NCBI GenBank assembly: GCA_002314875.1
Contig: DCHS01000027.1
Coordinates: forward strand, 1 to 43,235
Reading direction: 5' to 3'
Origin: Prevotellaceae bacterium UBA1746
Lineage (GTDB): Bacteria > Bacteroidota > Bacteroidia > Bacteroidales > Bacteroidaceae
Length of the DNA stretch: 43,235 nucleotides
Positions 16,561-25,024 of this stretch are shown here, piece after piece. Both the position numbers and the translations under genes were made by a program. The notes under the pieces were generated by a model, which saw only the letters and a list, made by a program, of their open reading frames with translations, was not told where the DNA came from and ran no database searches. Within the stretch, counting starts at the first letter, position 1; every line of letters begins with the position of its first letter.

Positions 16561-17345
16561 TAAAGTTTACCATAGCTACGGTGTGCTACAATGCCGGTCA
16601 ATTTTTGTCTCCCACTATTCATAGCGTGGAGGAACAAGACTATGCCCATGTTGAACACCTTATCATTGATGGCAACAGCCAAGACGAAACGCTGGCGCTC
16701 ATCCATCACTATCAGGAACGCAACTCCCGTGCTAGCATCCAGCATGATATTGTTTGCCGTTCTGAACCTGACGAGGGTATTTATGACGCTATGAATAAAG
16801 CTATCGAACTGGCTACTGGTGACTATATACTCTTCTTGAATGCGGGTGATACCTTTCATCACAATACTTTGTTGAGTGAAATTGCCGCCATGATAGATCC
16901 AGAAGAGGAAAAAGTCCGCCGTCCTGCCGTGCTCTACGGTGACACCCACCTTGTGGACAACGAAGGAAAATTCCTTCGCCGCCGCCGTCTGACACCGCCA
17001 GAAAAGCTTTCCTGGCAGTCTTTCCGCTTTGGAATGCTCGTTTGCCACCAGGCCTTCTTTGCAAGACTTGATTTGGCAAAGAAATTCCCCTATAACAACG
17101 AAGACTATCGTTTCAGTGCTGATTTCGATTGGTGCATTCGTATTATGAGAGAAGCAGAACGTCTCCGTTTGCAATTGCTCAATACAAACCTCGTCGTTGC
17201 CAACTATTTAGCAGAAGGAACGACCACTAAGAACCATAAGGCTTCGCTTTTAGAACGATACGATATCATGTGCAAGCATTATGGTAAGTTCACCGCTGCG
17301 GTGATGCATGGATGGTTTGTCATTAGAGCATTCTTCAAGTCATGA
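16557..17345 (+). CDS. GT2-family glycosyltransferase
   Basis: A 262-residue GT-A fold glycosyltransferase. It starts with FTIATVCYNAGQFL and has HLIIDGNSQDET, then SEPDEGIYDAMNKAIELATG, where the DEGIYDAMNKG-like motif is typical of the colanic-acid WcaA/WcaE-like subgroup. FSADFDWCIRI is near residue 187. It likely transfers a sugar onto a lipid-linked oligosaccharide. It is translationally coupled to the GT4 gene before it and recX after it through ATGA overlaps. Confidence 0.87.
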   Translation: MIKFTIATVCYNAGQFLSPTIHSVEEQDYAHVEHLIIDGNSQDETLALIHHYQERNSRASIQHDIVCRSEPDEGIYDAMNKAIELATGDYILFLNAGDTFHHNTLLSEIAAMIDPEEEKVRRPAVLYGDTHLVDNEGKFLRRRRLTPPEKLSWQSFRFGMLVCHQAFFARLDLAKKFPYNNEDYRFSADFDWCIRIMREAERLRLQLLNTNLVVANYLAEGTTTKNHKASLLERYDIMCKHYGKFTAAVMHGWFVIRAFFKS

Positions 17346-17818
17346 AACCTTTTACTGAAGAATCTGCCCTACTTTGGGCGACAGGACGTTGTGCACAAAG
17401 AGAATGTTGCCGCCAGGAAATCGCGAAAAAACTACGTGACGGAGGCTTAGAGGGCGATATCATTGAACGCTTGCTCGACCGATTAGTTGATGAAAATTAC
17501 ATCGATGAAACCAGATATGCCCGAGCCTTTGTCCACGACAAATTGGAATATGATCATTGGGGACGTATAAAGATTACGCAGGCACTACGCCTCAAAGGAA
17601 TCTCCCGTAACGATATCAACGCCGCTTTCGAAGAAGTGATTGAAGAAGAGCATTATCGCGAGATTCTCTGCCACATCCTGCAAACAAAAATCCGTAGTCT
17701 CCATTTCGATCCTAACGATCGTGAAGAGACTTACAAAGCAACTCAAAAGTTAGTCCGTTTCGCTGCCTCTCGAGGATTTGAGCCCGAACTTATTTTCCGT
17801 GAGGTCGACGACCTATAA
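17342..17818 (+). CDS. recX: Regulatory protein RecX
   Basis: A 158-residue three-helix-repeat protein. It shows the typical RecX patterns RCAQRECCRQEIAKKLRD, LVDENYIDETRYARAFVHDKL and GRIKITQALRLKGI. RecX proteins bind RecA filaments and modulate recombination activity. Length is normal. recA is not adjacent here; the gene overlaps the upstream glycosyltransferase by four bases and is cotranscribed with envelope genes. Confidence 0.9.
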   Translation: MKPFTEESALLWATGRCAQRECCRQEIAKKLRDGGLEGDIIERLLDRLVDENYIDETRYARAFVHDKLEYDHWGRIKITQALRLKGISRNDINAAFEEVIEEEHYREILCHILQTKIRSLHFDPNDREETYKATQKLVRFAASRGFEPELIFREVDDL

Positions 17819-17826
17819 TAAAATAT

Positions 17827-18564
17827 ATGAAACGATACTTTCTCCTTTTCCTCTTTACACTGACTTCATTCTTTGGTAGTTTGAGGACTTCTGCCCAAAC
17901 GGTAGTGGATCTCCACACTGGTAAGATCAGTGCCAAGACGAAGGAAGACTATAATTACCAGGCCCGGGAGAAATGGCAATTGGAACAAGATTCCATCGCT
18001 TATATAGACTGCCTGACTCGCGCCTTCAATTTTCTCCATACTGATTCTCTGCAACAAGCTCAGAATCTGTTTGAACGTGCATTAAAACTACGCCCCAATG
18101 CTCCAGGAAACAATTGCGTTCGTCACAATATTGGACGTATCTATATGGCACGTGCACAATGGAAAGATGCAGCAAACCTTTTCGGAAAGATTCTAGAACA
18201 AGAGCCAGCCAATGTCCTTGTTCGTGAAGATCGTGCGGCATGCTACATAGAATCGGAAGAATTGAAAAAAGCATTGCAAGACTACGACTATCTGATTCTG
18301 CAGAATCCAGAGTCTGAGAAATATCATACTTTTAGAGCTGTTCTCCTCAGTCGTTCCGGGGATGCCTATGAAGCTCTTGACGAAATCGACACACTACTAA
18401 AACTAAACGAAAAGAATCCTGAGGCCTATCTCATACGTTCAGAAATCTTTCTGAATATCGGCAGTAAAGGTTATGCCCGTCGTGACCTTGACAAAGCCGT
18501 GTCCCTCGGCATCCCCAAGGATGATGTTCTTGATCTCTATCAAAAAATTACAGACAATCATTAA
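17827..18564 (+). CDS. Exported tetratricopeptide-repeat protein
   Basis: A 245-residue protein with a signal peptide (residues 1-24, ending RTSAQ) and about four to five TPR units from residue 60 to the end (for example LQQAQNLFERALKLRPNAPG, AQWKDAANLFGKILEQEPAN, EALDEIDTLLKLNEKNPEAY). TPRs form a helical scaffold for protein binding, probably in the periplasm. No catalytic domain. It shares its last base with the ATG of the next gene. The partner is unknown. Confidence 0.82.
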   Translation: MKRYFLLFLFTLTSFFGSLRTSAQTVVDLHTGKISAKTKEDYNYQAREKWQLEQDSIAYIDCLTRAFNFLHTDSLQQAQNLFERALKLRPNAPGNNCVRHNIGRIYMARAQWKDAANLFGKILEQEPANVLVREDRAACYIESEELKKALQDYDYLILQNPESEKYHTFRAVLLSRSGDAYEALDEIDTLLKLNEKNPEAYLIRSEIFLNIGSKGYARRDLDKAVSLGIPKDDVLDLYQKITDNH

Positions 18565-20003
18565 TGAAGATTCTATATACAATTCTTTTCTCTCTGCTTT
18601 CTTTGAGCGCATCGGCACAAGCGTGGCCTCAGCCTCCTGCTCTTGAACCTATGGAACGCGAAATCAGAGCCGTATGGCTTTGTACGCTGGGCGGAATGGA
18701 CTGGCCCGGACGCACTTATGCCAATACCCCCGAGAGAACGGAGAAACAAAAAGCCGACCTTTGCCGTCAGTTTGACCAACTGCAAGCTGCTGGTATTAAT
18801 GTCATTCTTTTCCAAACCCGTATCCGCGGTACGGTCATTTACCCTTCCCTCTATGAACCCTGGGATGGTGCTATCTCTGGAAAACCTGGAGTTGCTCCTC
18901 CCTATGACCCTTTGGCTTTTGCTGTTCAAGAAGCTCATAAGCGTGGTATGGAACTACATGCATATGTTGTAGCCTATCCGCTTTGTACGGTTTCCCAAGC
19001 CAAACAATTGGGAAAGAAATCTATCACGGCCCAACACCCCGAACTCTGTCAGCGCTGTGGCGATCGTTGGTTTATGGATCCTGGAATGCCTGGTACAGCA
19101 GCTTACATTGCTGGCATTTGTGAAGAAATTGTTGAGAACTATGATGTCGATGGCATCCATTTGGACTATATCCGTTATCCCGAAAAGGATTTTTCCTTCA
19201 ATGACAATACCGCTTATAGAAAATACGGAAACGGAATGTCTAAAAACCAATGGAAACGTGACCAGGTTACATATACCGTTAAGATGGTACACGATGTGGT
19301 AAAAGCAATCCGCCCCTGGGTAAAAATCAGCTGTTCTCCTGTTGGTAAGTATGCTGATCTGCCACGTGCAAACAGCTATGGTTGGAATGCCCGTGATGCC
19401 GTTTTCCAGGATGCCCAACTCTGGCTCGAGAAAAACTATATGGATTGGCTCTTCCCCATGATGTATTTCGACGGAAAACATTTCTATCCCTTTGCTGCAA
19501 ACTGGCAGCAAGAGAGTTATGGTCATCCCGTTATCCCTGGCCTCGGCATCTATTTTCTTTCTCCACGCGAAAAGGACTGGGATTTGGTGACGATTACACG
19601 CCAGATGAATGTTCTCCGTCAATTAGGCATCGGTGGCCAGGCTTTCTTCCGCAGTCAATTCCTGCTTGAAAACCAGAAAGGACTGTATGATTTCTGTAAG
19701 AACTTCTATCGTCAACCTGCGCTTACTCCTCCGATGACCTGGGTGGATAATAACCCGCCAGCAGCACCAAATGTCAAAACGGAAAGAGATGATAAATACA
19801 TCATGCACCTAACTTGGAATGCTGTAAAGGACGCATCACCGATTGTCTATAACATCTATCGTAAGACCAAGTTGGGCGATATCGAAATGATTGCTCACCA
19901 CCTCAAAGCCACTCATTTTGACTACGCTCCCTACGTTCCTGCTCACATTAACGATAGCATCTTTGTAAAAGCCATGGATGCTTATGGCAACGAAAGCCTA
20001 TGA
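18564..20003 (+). CDS. GHL10-family glycoside hydrolase-like protein with C-terminal Fn3-like domain
   Basis: A 479-residue exported protein. A signal peptide covers residues 1-19 (ending SASAQ). The GHL10 (DUF187) TIM-barrel domain covers about residues 32-365: EIRAVWLCTLGGMDWP, INVILFQTRIRG, GMELHAYVVAYP, DVDGIHLDYIRYP (with the conserved D-x-Y) and WLFPMMYFDG. A fibronectin III-like domain occupies about residues 390-479 (APNVKTERDDKYIMHLTWNAV). The family is thought to hydrolyse glycosidic bonds, some members acting on peptidoglycan glycans; the substrate here is unknown. It overlaps the next gene by four bases. Confidence 0.88.
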   Translation: MKILYTILFSLLSLSASAQAWPQPPALEPMEREIRAVWLCTLGGMDWPGRTYANTPERTEKQKADLCRQFDQLQAAGINVILFQTRIRGTVIYPSLYEPWDGAISGKPGVAPPYDPLAFAVQEAHKRGMELHAYVVAYPLCTVSQAKQLGKKSITAQHPELCQRCGDRWFMDPGMPGTAAYIAGICEEIVENYDVDGIHLDYIRYPEKDFSFNDNTAYRKYGNGMSKNQWKRDQVTYTVKMVHDVVKAIRPWVKISCSPVGKYADLPRANSYGWNARDAVFQDAQLWLEKNYMDWLFPMMYFDGKHFYPFAANWQQESYGHPVIPGLGIYFLSPREKDWDLVTITRQMNVLRQLGIGGQAFFRSQFLLENQKGLYDFCKNFYRQPALTPPMTWVDNNPPAAPNVKTERDDKYIMHLTWNAVKDASPIVYNIYRKTKLGDIEMIAHHLKATHFDYAPYVPAHINDSIFVKAMDAYGNESL

Positions 20004-20776
20004 AACAAGCCCTCCTTTCCCTCCTATGCCTTTTCCCGGTTCTTGCCTTCGGTCAGTATCGGGACATAGACCGTATGTGGCTATTTGGAGTCGGAGGAAA
20101 TGCGCTGTACGATTCCTATCTTTCTCCTTTGGACTATCAGGGATCGTCGCTGGGAATTACTCTCATCAACGAACGAAAGGCACGTTGGGGACAAGGACAT
20201 GTTACATCCTTCACCCTTTTAGACGTAAATGGTTCCTTTGCTGATAATCCCAGTGGAAATGCCAGTTTCTATGATTTTACTGCAGATTTCTCTTTTGGCT
20301 GGCATTATAACTGGATATTTGGAAAGAACTGGAAACTCCGCGCTGGTGCTTTGGCAGAATTTTTAGGCGGCGGTACCTACTCTACTCGTAACGGAAATAA
20401 TCCAGCCCAAGGGCGTGGATCCTTTGATCTTGCAGCATCAGCAATTGCCGATTATCAGTTTCGCGTCAGAAAACACCATTGGCATGCTCGCGCCGAACTC
20501 GATATTCCCACGGTAGGAGCGATGTTCTCACCGCAATACGGCCAATCCTATTACGAAGCCTTTGAACTTTGTCACTACGATCATAACGTTTGTGCAACCT
20601 GGCCAGTGAATGCTCCGAGTGCGCGCTTCATTGCCACCCTTTCCGTCCCTGTTCGAAAAGCAAATATCATTGTGGGCTATAAGGCGGACATTCGCCAAAG
20701 CAATGTCAATAGCCTCGAACGACATGCCTGGAACAATTCCTTCGTTATCGGCTTCACCCGTCATCTCAATTTCTAA
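20000..20776 (+). CDS. DUF3316-like exported protein, probably outer-membrane associated
   Basis: A 258-residue protein with a signal peptide (residues 1-18, ending AFGQ). The body is rich in alternating aromatic/hydrophobic strands (FGWHYNWIFGKNWKLRAG, FRVRKHHWHARAELDIP) and ends in an aromatic residue (FTRHLNF), features of small outer-membrane beta barrels. GGGTYSTRNGNNPAQGRGSFD resembles the DUF3316 family of Bacteroidota. Function unknown. It lies 4 bases before the S41 lipoprotein gene. Confidence 0.7.
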   Translation: MKQALLSLLCLFPVLAFGQYRDIDRMWLFGVGGNALYDSYLSPLDYQGSSLGITLINERKARWGQGHVTSFTLLDVNGSFADNPSGNASFYDFTADFSFGWHYNWIFGKNWKLRAGALAEFLGGGTYSTRNGNNPAQGRGSFDLAASAIADYQFRVRKHHWHARAELDIPTVGAMFSPQYGQSYYEAFELCHYDHNVCATWPVNAPSARFIATLSVPVRKANIIVGYKADIRQSNVNSLERHAWNNSFVIGFTRHLNF

Positions 20777-20780
20777 GCTT

Positions 20781-21818
20781 ATGTTTCGTTTTCTTAAAAC
20801 GCTTCTTTCGGCTATTCTTCTTCCCTTGCTCGTTGCATCTTGTGTGACAAGTGAGGATTTTGCTGATACACATACTGGAAATTTCGAGGCGCTTTGGCAA
20901 ACCATTGATGAACATTACTGTTTCTTTGATTATAAAAACAAGGAATACGGACTGAATTGGAACGAAGTTTACCAACGCTATAAGCCACAGATTTCTGATG
21001 ATATGTCAATGGATGCGCTGTTCCAGGTGCTCAGCAATATGACTTACGAACTTCGGGATGGTCATGTTAATCTTTCCTGCGCGAGCAACACTTCCTACTA
21101 TACACAGTGGTACGAGGCTTATCCCATGAATTTCAGTGACTCTATTTTCCATAAATATATGGGAACATCGGGAGATTATCGTTCTACTGCCGGCTTGCAA
21201 TATCGTGTAATGCGAGGAAATACTGGCTATATCCGCTGTTCGTCTTTCGAATATGCGATTGGCGATGGTAATCTTCATCAGATCATGGATTATCTTGGCA
21301 GTTGCGACGGCCTCATCATTGATGTCCGCAGCAACAGTGGCGGTCTGCTTACTTCTGCTACTAAATTAGCTGGGCTGTTTGTTAACGAAGATACCACGTT
21401 GGGATATATCTCTCACAAAACGGGGAAAGGCCACAATGACTTTTCGCAACCTCAACCAATTGTGGTTTCTCCTTCAACAGGATTACGTTGGCAGAAACCC
21501 GTTGTAGTTCTGGCCAACCGCCGAACTTATAGTGCAGCCAATGCCTTTGTCATGTTCATGAAAGGTCTGCAACAGTTGGGGAACAATAAGGTGACAATTA
21601 TGGGCGATACTACTGGAGGCGGCAGCGGCATGCCTTTCTCCAGCGAACTACCCGAAGGTTGGTCTGTACGATTCTCTGCTTGTCCTATGACGGATGTGAA
21701 AGGACAACAAACAGAATTCGGCATTGAACCGAATATATTCGCCTCCATTACATCTGAAGACTATCAGAAGAGCGTTGATACAATTCTAAAAACAGCTATC
21801 GACTATCTTCAAAAATAA
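20781..21818 (+). CDS. Tricorn-like S41 (S41B) peptidase lipoprotein
   Basis: A 345-residue protein. I choose the ATG at 20781 because it starts a clear lipoprotein signal with lipobox VASC (Cys at about residue 19). A longer frame from 20610 would overlap the previous gene and lacks a signal. Core motifs: RDGHVNL with His95, LIIDVRSNSGG, and RTYSAANAF with Ser251 as the likely nucleophile. Further motifs are GDTTGGGSG and EFGIEPN. His and Ser are arranged as in tricorn-core S41B peptidases. The Lys of the CtpA type (GKG) is replaced by GGG. It probably faces the periplasm or cell surface. Substrate unknown. It is the last gene of the plus-strand run. Confidence 0.85.
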   Translation: MFRFLKTLLSAILLPLLVASCVTSEDFADTHTGNFEALWQTIDEHYCFFDYKNKEYGLNWNEVYQRYKPQISDDMSMDALFQVLSNMTYELRDGHVNLSCASNTSYYTQWYEAYPMNFSDSIFHKYMGTSGDYRSTAGLQYRVMRGNTGYIRCSSFEYAIGDGNLHQIMDYLGSCDGLIIDVRSNSGGLLTSATKLAGLFVNEDTTLGYISHKTGKGHNDFSQPQPIVVSPSTGLRWQKPVVVLANRRTYSAANAFVMFMKGLQQLGNNKVTIMGDTTGGGSGMPFSSELPEGWSVRFSACPMTDVKGQQTEFGIEPNIFASITSEDYQKSVDTILKTAIDYLQK

Positions 21819-21858
21819 ACATATAATAATATTATAGGAGTCAACTCGCTTTATTAGT

Positions 21859-21907
21859 AAATGTAAGCCCCTCACCCGATTGTTCATCGAGTGAGGGGCT
21901 TACATTT
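21859..21907. terminator. Very strong bidirectional terminator
   Basis: A perfect 17-bp stem (AAATGTAAGCCCCTCAC at 21859-21875 with its exact complement at 21891-21907) encloses a 15-base loop. It separates the convergent S41 gene and yqeY. Confidence 0.88.
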
Positions 21908-21919
21908 ATCTCAAGAAAC

Positions 21920-22366
21920 TTACGCGAGGAGTTCCTTCACCTTAGCACTGATGGCACGACCATCAGCTTTACCAGCGAGGCGCTTGGAAGCTACACCCAT
22001 TACCTTTCCCATTTCCTTGGGAGAAGTTGCACCAACTTCTGCGATAATCTCGCGGAGAGCAGCAGTAAGTTCTTCATCAGTCATTGGCTTGGGAAGATAG
22101 GTTTCGATAACGGCTACCTCTGCCAATTCTGATTCTGCGAGGTCAGGACGACCCTGATCCTTATAGAGCTGAGCTGTATCACGACCCTGCTTAGCAAGTT
22201 TTGCTAGAATCTTCAAAGCTGCATCATCGGTCAGTTCACCATTACTACCAGGAGCGGTCTTAGCCTCAATAAAGTATTTCTTAATGTTTCGTAATGCCTG
22301 AACGCGAATCTTTTCCTTCGCCTTCATTGCAGTCATAATGTCTGCAGAAATCTGATCAAATAACAT
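21920..22366 (-). CDS. GatB/YqeY domain protein
   Basis: A 148-residue helical protein of the YqeY family: LFDQISADIMTAMKAKEKIRVQALRNIK, YKDQGRPDLAESELAEVAVIETYLP and GKVMGVASKRLAGKADG. The fold is shared with the tail of GatB and may bind tRNA, but the cellular role is unsettled. It usually follows ftsZ in Bacteroidales; here it follows the second ftsZ copy with a 69-base gap. It ends next to a strong bidirectional hairpin. Confidence 0.92.
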   Translation of the reverse strand: MLFDQISADIMTAMKAKEKIRVQALRNIKKYFIEAKTAPGSNGELTDDAALKILAKLAKQGRDTAQLYKDQGRPDLAESELAEVAVIETYLPKPMTDEELTAALREIIAEVGATSPKEMGKVMGVASKRLAGKADGRAISAKVKELLA

Positions 22367-22435
22367 TGTCTTATCTATTAGGGCATTCGGCCCAAAATGT
22401 GTATCCTTTGGACTAATGTAAAATTATTATTCTCG

Positions 22436-23698
22436 TTAAAGCATGATCTCGATAGCCTTACTGGCATTTGATATATCACGCAATTTGCGGGTATCGTTGT
22501 CTGAACGACGATAAACGTCGGTACTTTCCACCATAGCAATCAATTCTTCGTTTTCGAAGTCTTCATCCTCAAAAAGGAAGACACGATGATGACGCTGGTG
22601 CTTCTGCGTACCTTCGTAAGCCTGGCTACGGCGAATTTCCTTCTGCTTTTCACGGTCAATCTGTTCGGCAGTCAAAGGAGCGTCAACGACGATATCCTCT
22701 TCCTGACCGGGAGCAAGCCGGAAACCTGATGCCAAGATAGTAATCTTGATTTCTTCCTTAAGATTAGGATCCTCTGTCATACCGTACTTCGTATCCACAT
22801 CCTCGCGGAACTTATTCATGAAGGCATCGATCTCGTTCATCTCATCCATCATCATTCCGTAACCGGAATTATCTGGCGGGAAGAAAATCGCAAGACGGAG
22901 AGACTTGCTCTTGTAAACATCCTTATCATTAAGTAAAGGAGAATTCAAGGCATCGGCAATAGCCTTTGATACACGCTTGTCACCTTTAGCATAGCCCGTT
23001 GACATCACAGCGACACCACCTCCACGGAGACAGGTTTCAACATCACGGAAGTCGAGGTTCTGGAAACCATGCATCGTGATGATTTCAACGATGGAACGAA
23101 CCGCCTTCGTTAAGGTCTCGTCAGCCTTCTTAAAAGCATTAACAACGGTAAGGTCTGAGAATACCTGTAACAAACGCTGATTGTTGACGACGAGCAAGGC
23201 ATCAACTTCCTGCGCCATTCGTTCTACACCATCGAGTGCCTTATCAATCTTTGGCTTCATCTCGAAAAGGAAGGGAATGGTCACTATACCGATAGTCAGA
23301 ATACCCTTCTTCATGGCTTCACGCGCAACGACAGGAGCAGCACCAGTACCGGTACCACCACCCATACCAGCAGTAATGAAGACCATCTTCGTCTGGTCAT
23401 CAAGCATGTTCTGAATGCTGGTGAGGTTTTCCTCCGCCAGTTGCTGGCCAATTTCGGGTTTACCACCTGCTCCAAGTCCCGGGCCAATCTGAACATGATC
23501 AGGAACGGGGCTATCGTCAAGTGCTTTGTGATCCGTATTGCAAACAACGAAGCGTACACCTTCGATGTTCTCGTGATACATATTTCCAACGGCATTACCG
23601 CCACCACCGCCTACACCAATGACTTTGATGATAGAAGGCATATTGGCATCCGTCTGCATTTCGGGTAATTCAATGAGAAGATCTTCTTCCATACTCAT
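22436..23698 (-). CDS. ftsZ: Second, divergent FtsZ paralogue (here called FtsZ2)
   Basis: A 420-residue tubulin-like GTPase. It has GVGGGGGNAV near residue 28, the GTP signature loop GGGTGTG at 113-119 and the T7 loop NLDFRD at 214-219 with both aspartates, so GTP binding and hydrolysis look intact. In my hand alignment the GTPase core is about two thirds identical to the upstream FtsZ. Differences: the T3 region reads GLGAGGKPEIG instead of GLGAGNRPARA and is one residue shorter. PFLFEMKPK replaces PFRFEGNKK. The linker is His/Arg-rich (KHQRHHR near 366-372). The C-terminal peptide lacks the proline of the PTCKR form (DVYRRS instead). It starts 30 bases after ftsZ1. It may copolymerise with or modulate ftsZ1; that role is inference. 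Confidence 0.95.
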   Translation of the reverse strand: MSMEEDLLIELPEMQTDANMPSIIKVIGVGGGGGNAVGNMYHENIEGVRFVVCNTDHKALDDSPVPDHVQIGPGLGAGGKPEIGQQLAEENLTSIQNMLDDQTKMVFITAGMGGGTGTGAAPVVAREAMKKGILTIGIVTIPFLFEMKPKIDKALDGVERMAQEVDALLVVNNQRLLQVFSDLTVVNAFKKADETLTKAVRSIVEIITMHGFQNLDFRDVETCLRGGGVAVMSTGYAKGDKRVSKAIADALNSPLLNDKDVYKSKSLRLAIFFPPDNSGYGMMMDEMNEIDAFMNKFREDVDTKYGMTEDPNLKEEIKITILASGFRLAPGQEEDIVVDAPLTAEQIDREKQKEIRRSQAYEGTQKHQRHHRVFLFEDEDFENEELIAMVESTDVYRRSDNDTRKLRDISNASKAIEIML

Positions 23699-23728
23699 AT
23701 TTATTTAAGCGCTGTAGGCGCTAACAGA

Positions 23729-24997
23729 TTATTTCTTAGCAACGACGCTCTTGCTCTTGATATCGCTGAGCATCTCTTTGGTACGCTTGCAAGTCGGAAC
23801 AGCCTCAAGAAGAGAGAGAAGTTCTTCGTTGTCGGTATCTTCGGGCTGGAATATAAATGTGCGGTAGAAGTGCTTACGAACGCCACGATCACTGGAAAAG
23901 CCGTAGAACTGACTACGACGCTCTTCGTTTTCTTCCTGACGTTCCTTGTTCTTCAGCGCCTCTGCTTCAGCCTCAGCCTGCAACTTTTCTTCCATACCGG
24001 AAACGGCATTGATTCCGAAACCAGTAGCAAGAATCGTTACCTTGACCTTCTTACCCAGAGTAGGATCAGTAGAAAGACCAAACTTCGTCTCTACATCGTC
24101 ACGGAATGAGCCCATGAAGTCGTGAACCTCATTCATTTCCTCCATCATCAATTCCTGAGAAGTACCCTCTTCACCGGTCTCATCATTAGCAAAGGTGATG
24201 GAGAGAAGAATCTTCTTGGAATTGTAGATATCGTTATTGTTGAGCAAGGGAGAATGGAGAGCTTCGTGGATAGCCTTGGTCACACGATCTTCACCTTCAC
24301 CATAACCCGTAGACATCAGGGCTACGCCACCGTTACGAAGAACGGTACCGACATCCTGGAAGTCAAGGTTGATAATACCATGCATCGTAATAATCTCGGC
24401 TATAGAACGCGCTGCGACGCTCAGGGTATTGTCAGCCTTTTCAAAAGCAGAACGAATAGTGAGTTCAGGATAGATTTCGCGGAGACGTTCGTTATTGATA
24501 ACGAGCAGAGCATCTACTTCTTTCTGAATAGCCTCAACACCATCGAGAGCTTGGTCAATCTTCTTGTTTCCTTCAAAACGGAAAGGAATAGTTACGATAC
24601 CAACTGTGAGGATACCCTTTTCCTTTGCCTCATGTGCGATAACAGGAGCAGCACCAGTACCGGTACCACCACCCATACCAGCAGTAATGAAGACCATCTT
24701 GGTACCATCGTCAAGCATAGCGCGGATACCTTCGATACTCTCTTCTGCCGCTGCGCGGGCACGAGCGGGGCGGTTACCTGCGCCAAGACCCTCGCTGCCC
24801 AACTGGAGGCGTACAGGAACGGGGCTATCTGCCAGTGCCTTTGAGTCCGTATTGCAAACAACGAAGTTCACATCATGGATACCAGTGCGATACATATAGT
24901 TGACTGCGTTTCCGCCGCCGCCACCAACACCGATAACCTTAATGATTTTAGGGGTTGTCGTGGGAATACCCATGTCGACAATCAATTCATCTTCCAT
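23729..24997 (-). CDS. ftsZ: Cell division protein FtsZ (canonical copy, FtsZ1)
   Basis: A 422-residue tubulin-like GTPase that polymerises into the cytokinetic ring. Motifs: GVGGGGGNAV (23-32), GLGAGNRPARA (70-80), GGGTGTG at 109-115, and T7 loop NLDFQD at 210-215. From memory the GLGAGNRP-x-RAR-x-AAEES pattern is the usual Bacteroidales FtsZ type, so I treat this as the ancestral copy. An Ala/Glu/Lys-rich linker covers about 336-362. The C-terminal peptide has VPTCKR near residues 400-405, the region expected to bind FtsA. It starts 27 bases after ftsA, the normal dcw order, and is followed by the paralogue instead of directly by yqeY. Confidence 0.98.
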   Translation of the reverse strand: MEDELIVDMGIPTTTPKIIKVIGVGGGGGNAVNYMYRTGIHDVNFVVCNTDSKALADSPVPVRLQLGSEGLGAGNRPARARAAAEESIEGIRAMLDDGTKMVFITAGMGGGTGTGAAPVIAHEAKEKGILTVGIVTIPFRFEGNKKIDQALDGVEAIQKEVDALLVINNERLREIYPELTIRSAFEKADNTLSVAARSIAEIITMHGIINLDFQDVGTVLRNGGVALMSTGYGEGEDRVTKAIHEALHSPLLNNNDIYNSKKILLSITFANDETGEEGTSQELMMEEMNEVHDFMGSFRDDVETKFGLSTDPTLGKKVKVTILATGFGINAVSGMEEKLQAEAEAEALKNKERQEENEERRSQFYGFSSDRGVRKHFYRTFIFQPEDTDNEELLSLLEAVPTCKRTKEMLSDIKSKSVVAKK

Positions 24998-25024
24998 ACT
25001 ATTAAGAATAATTACGGTGTTAAA

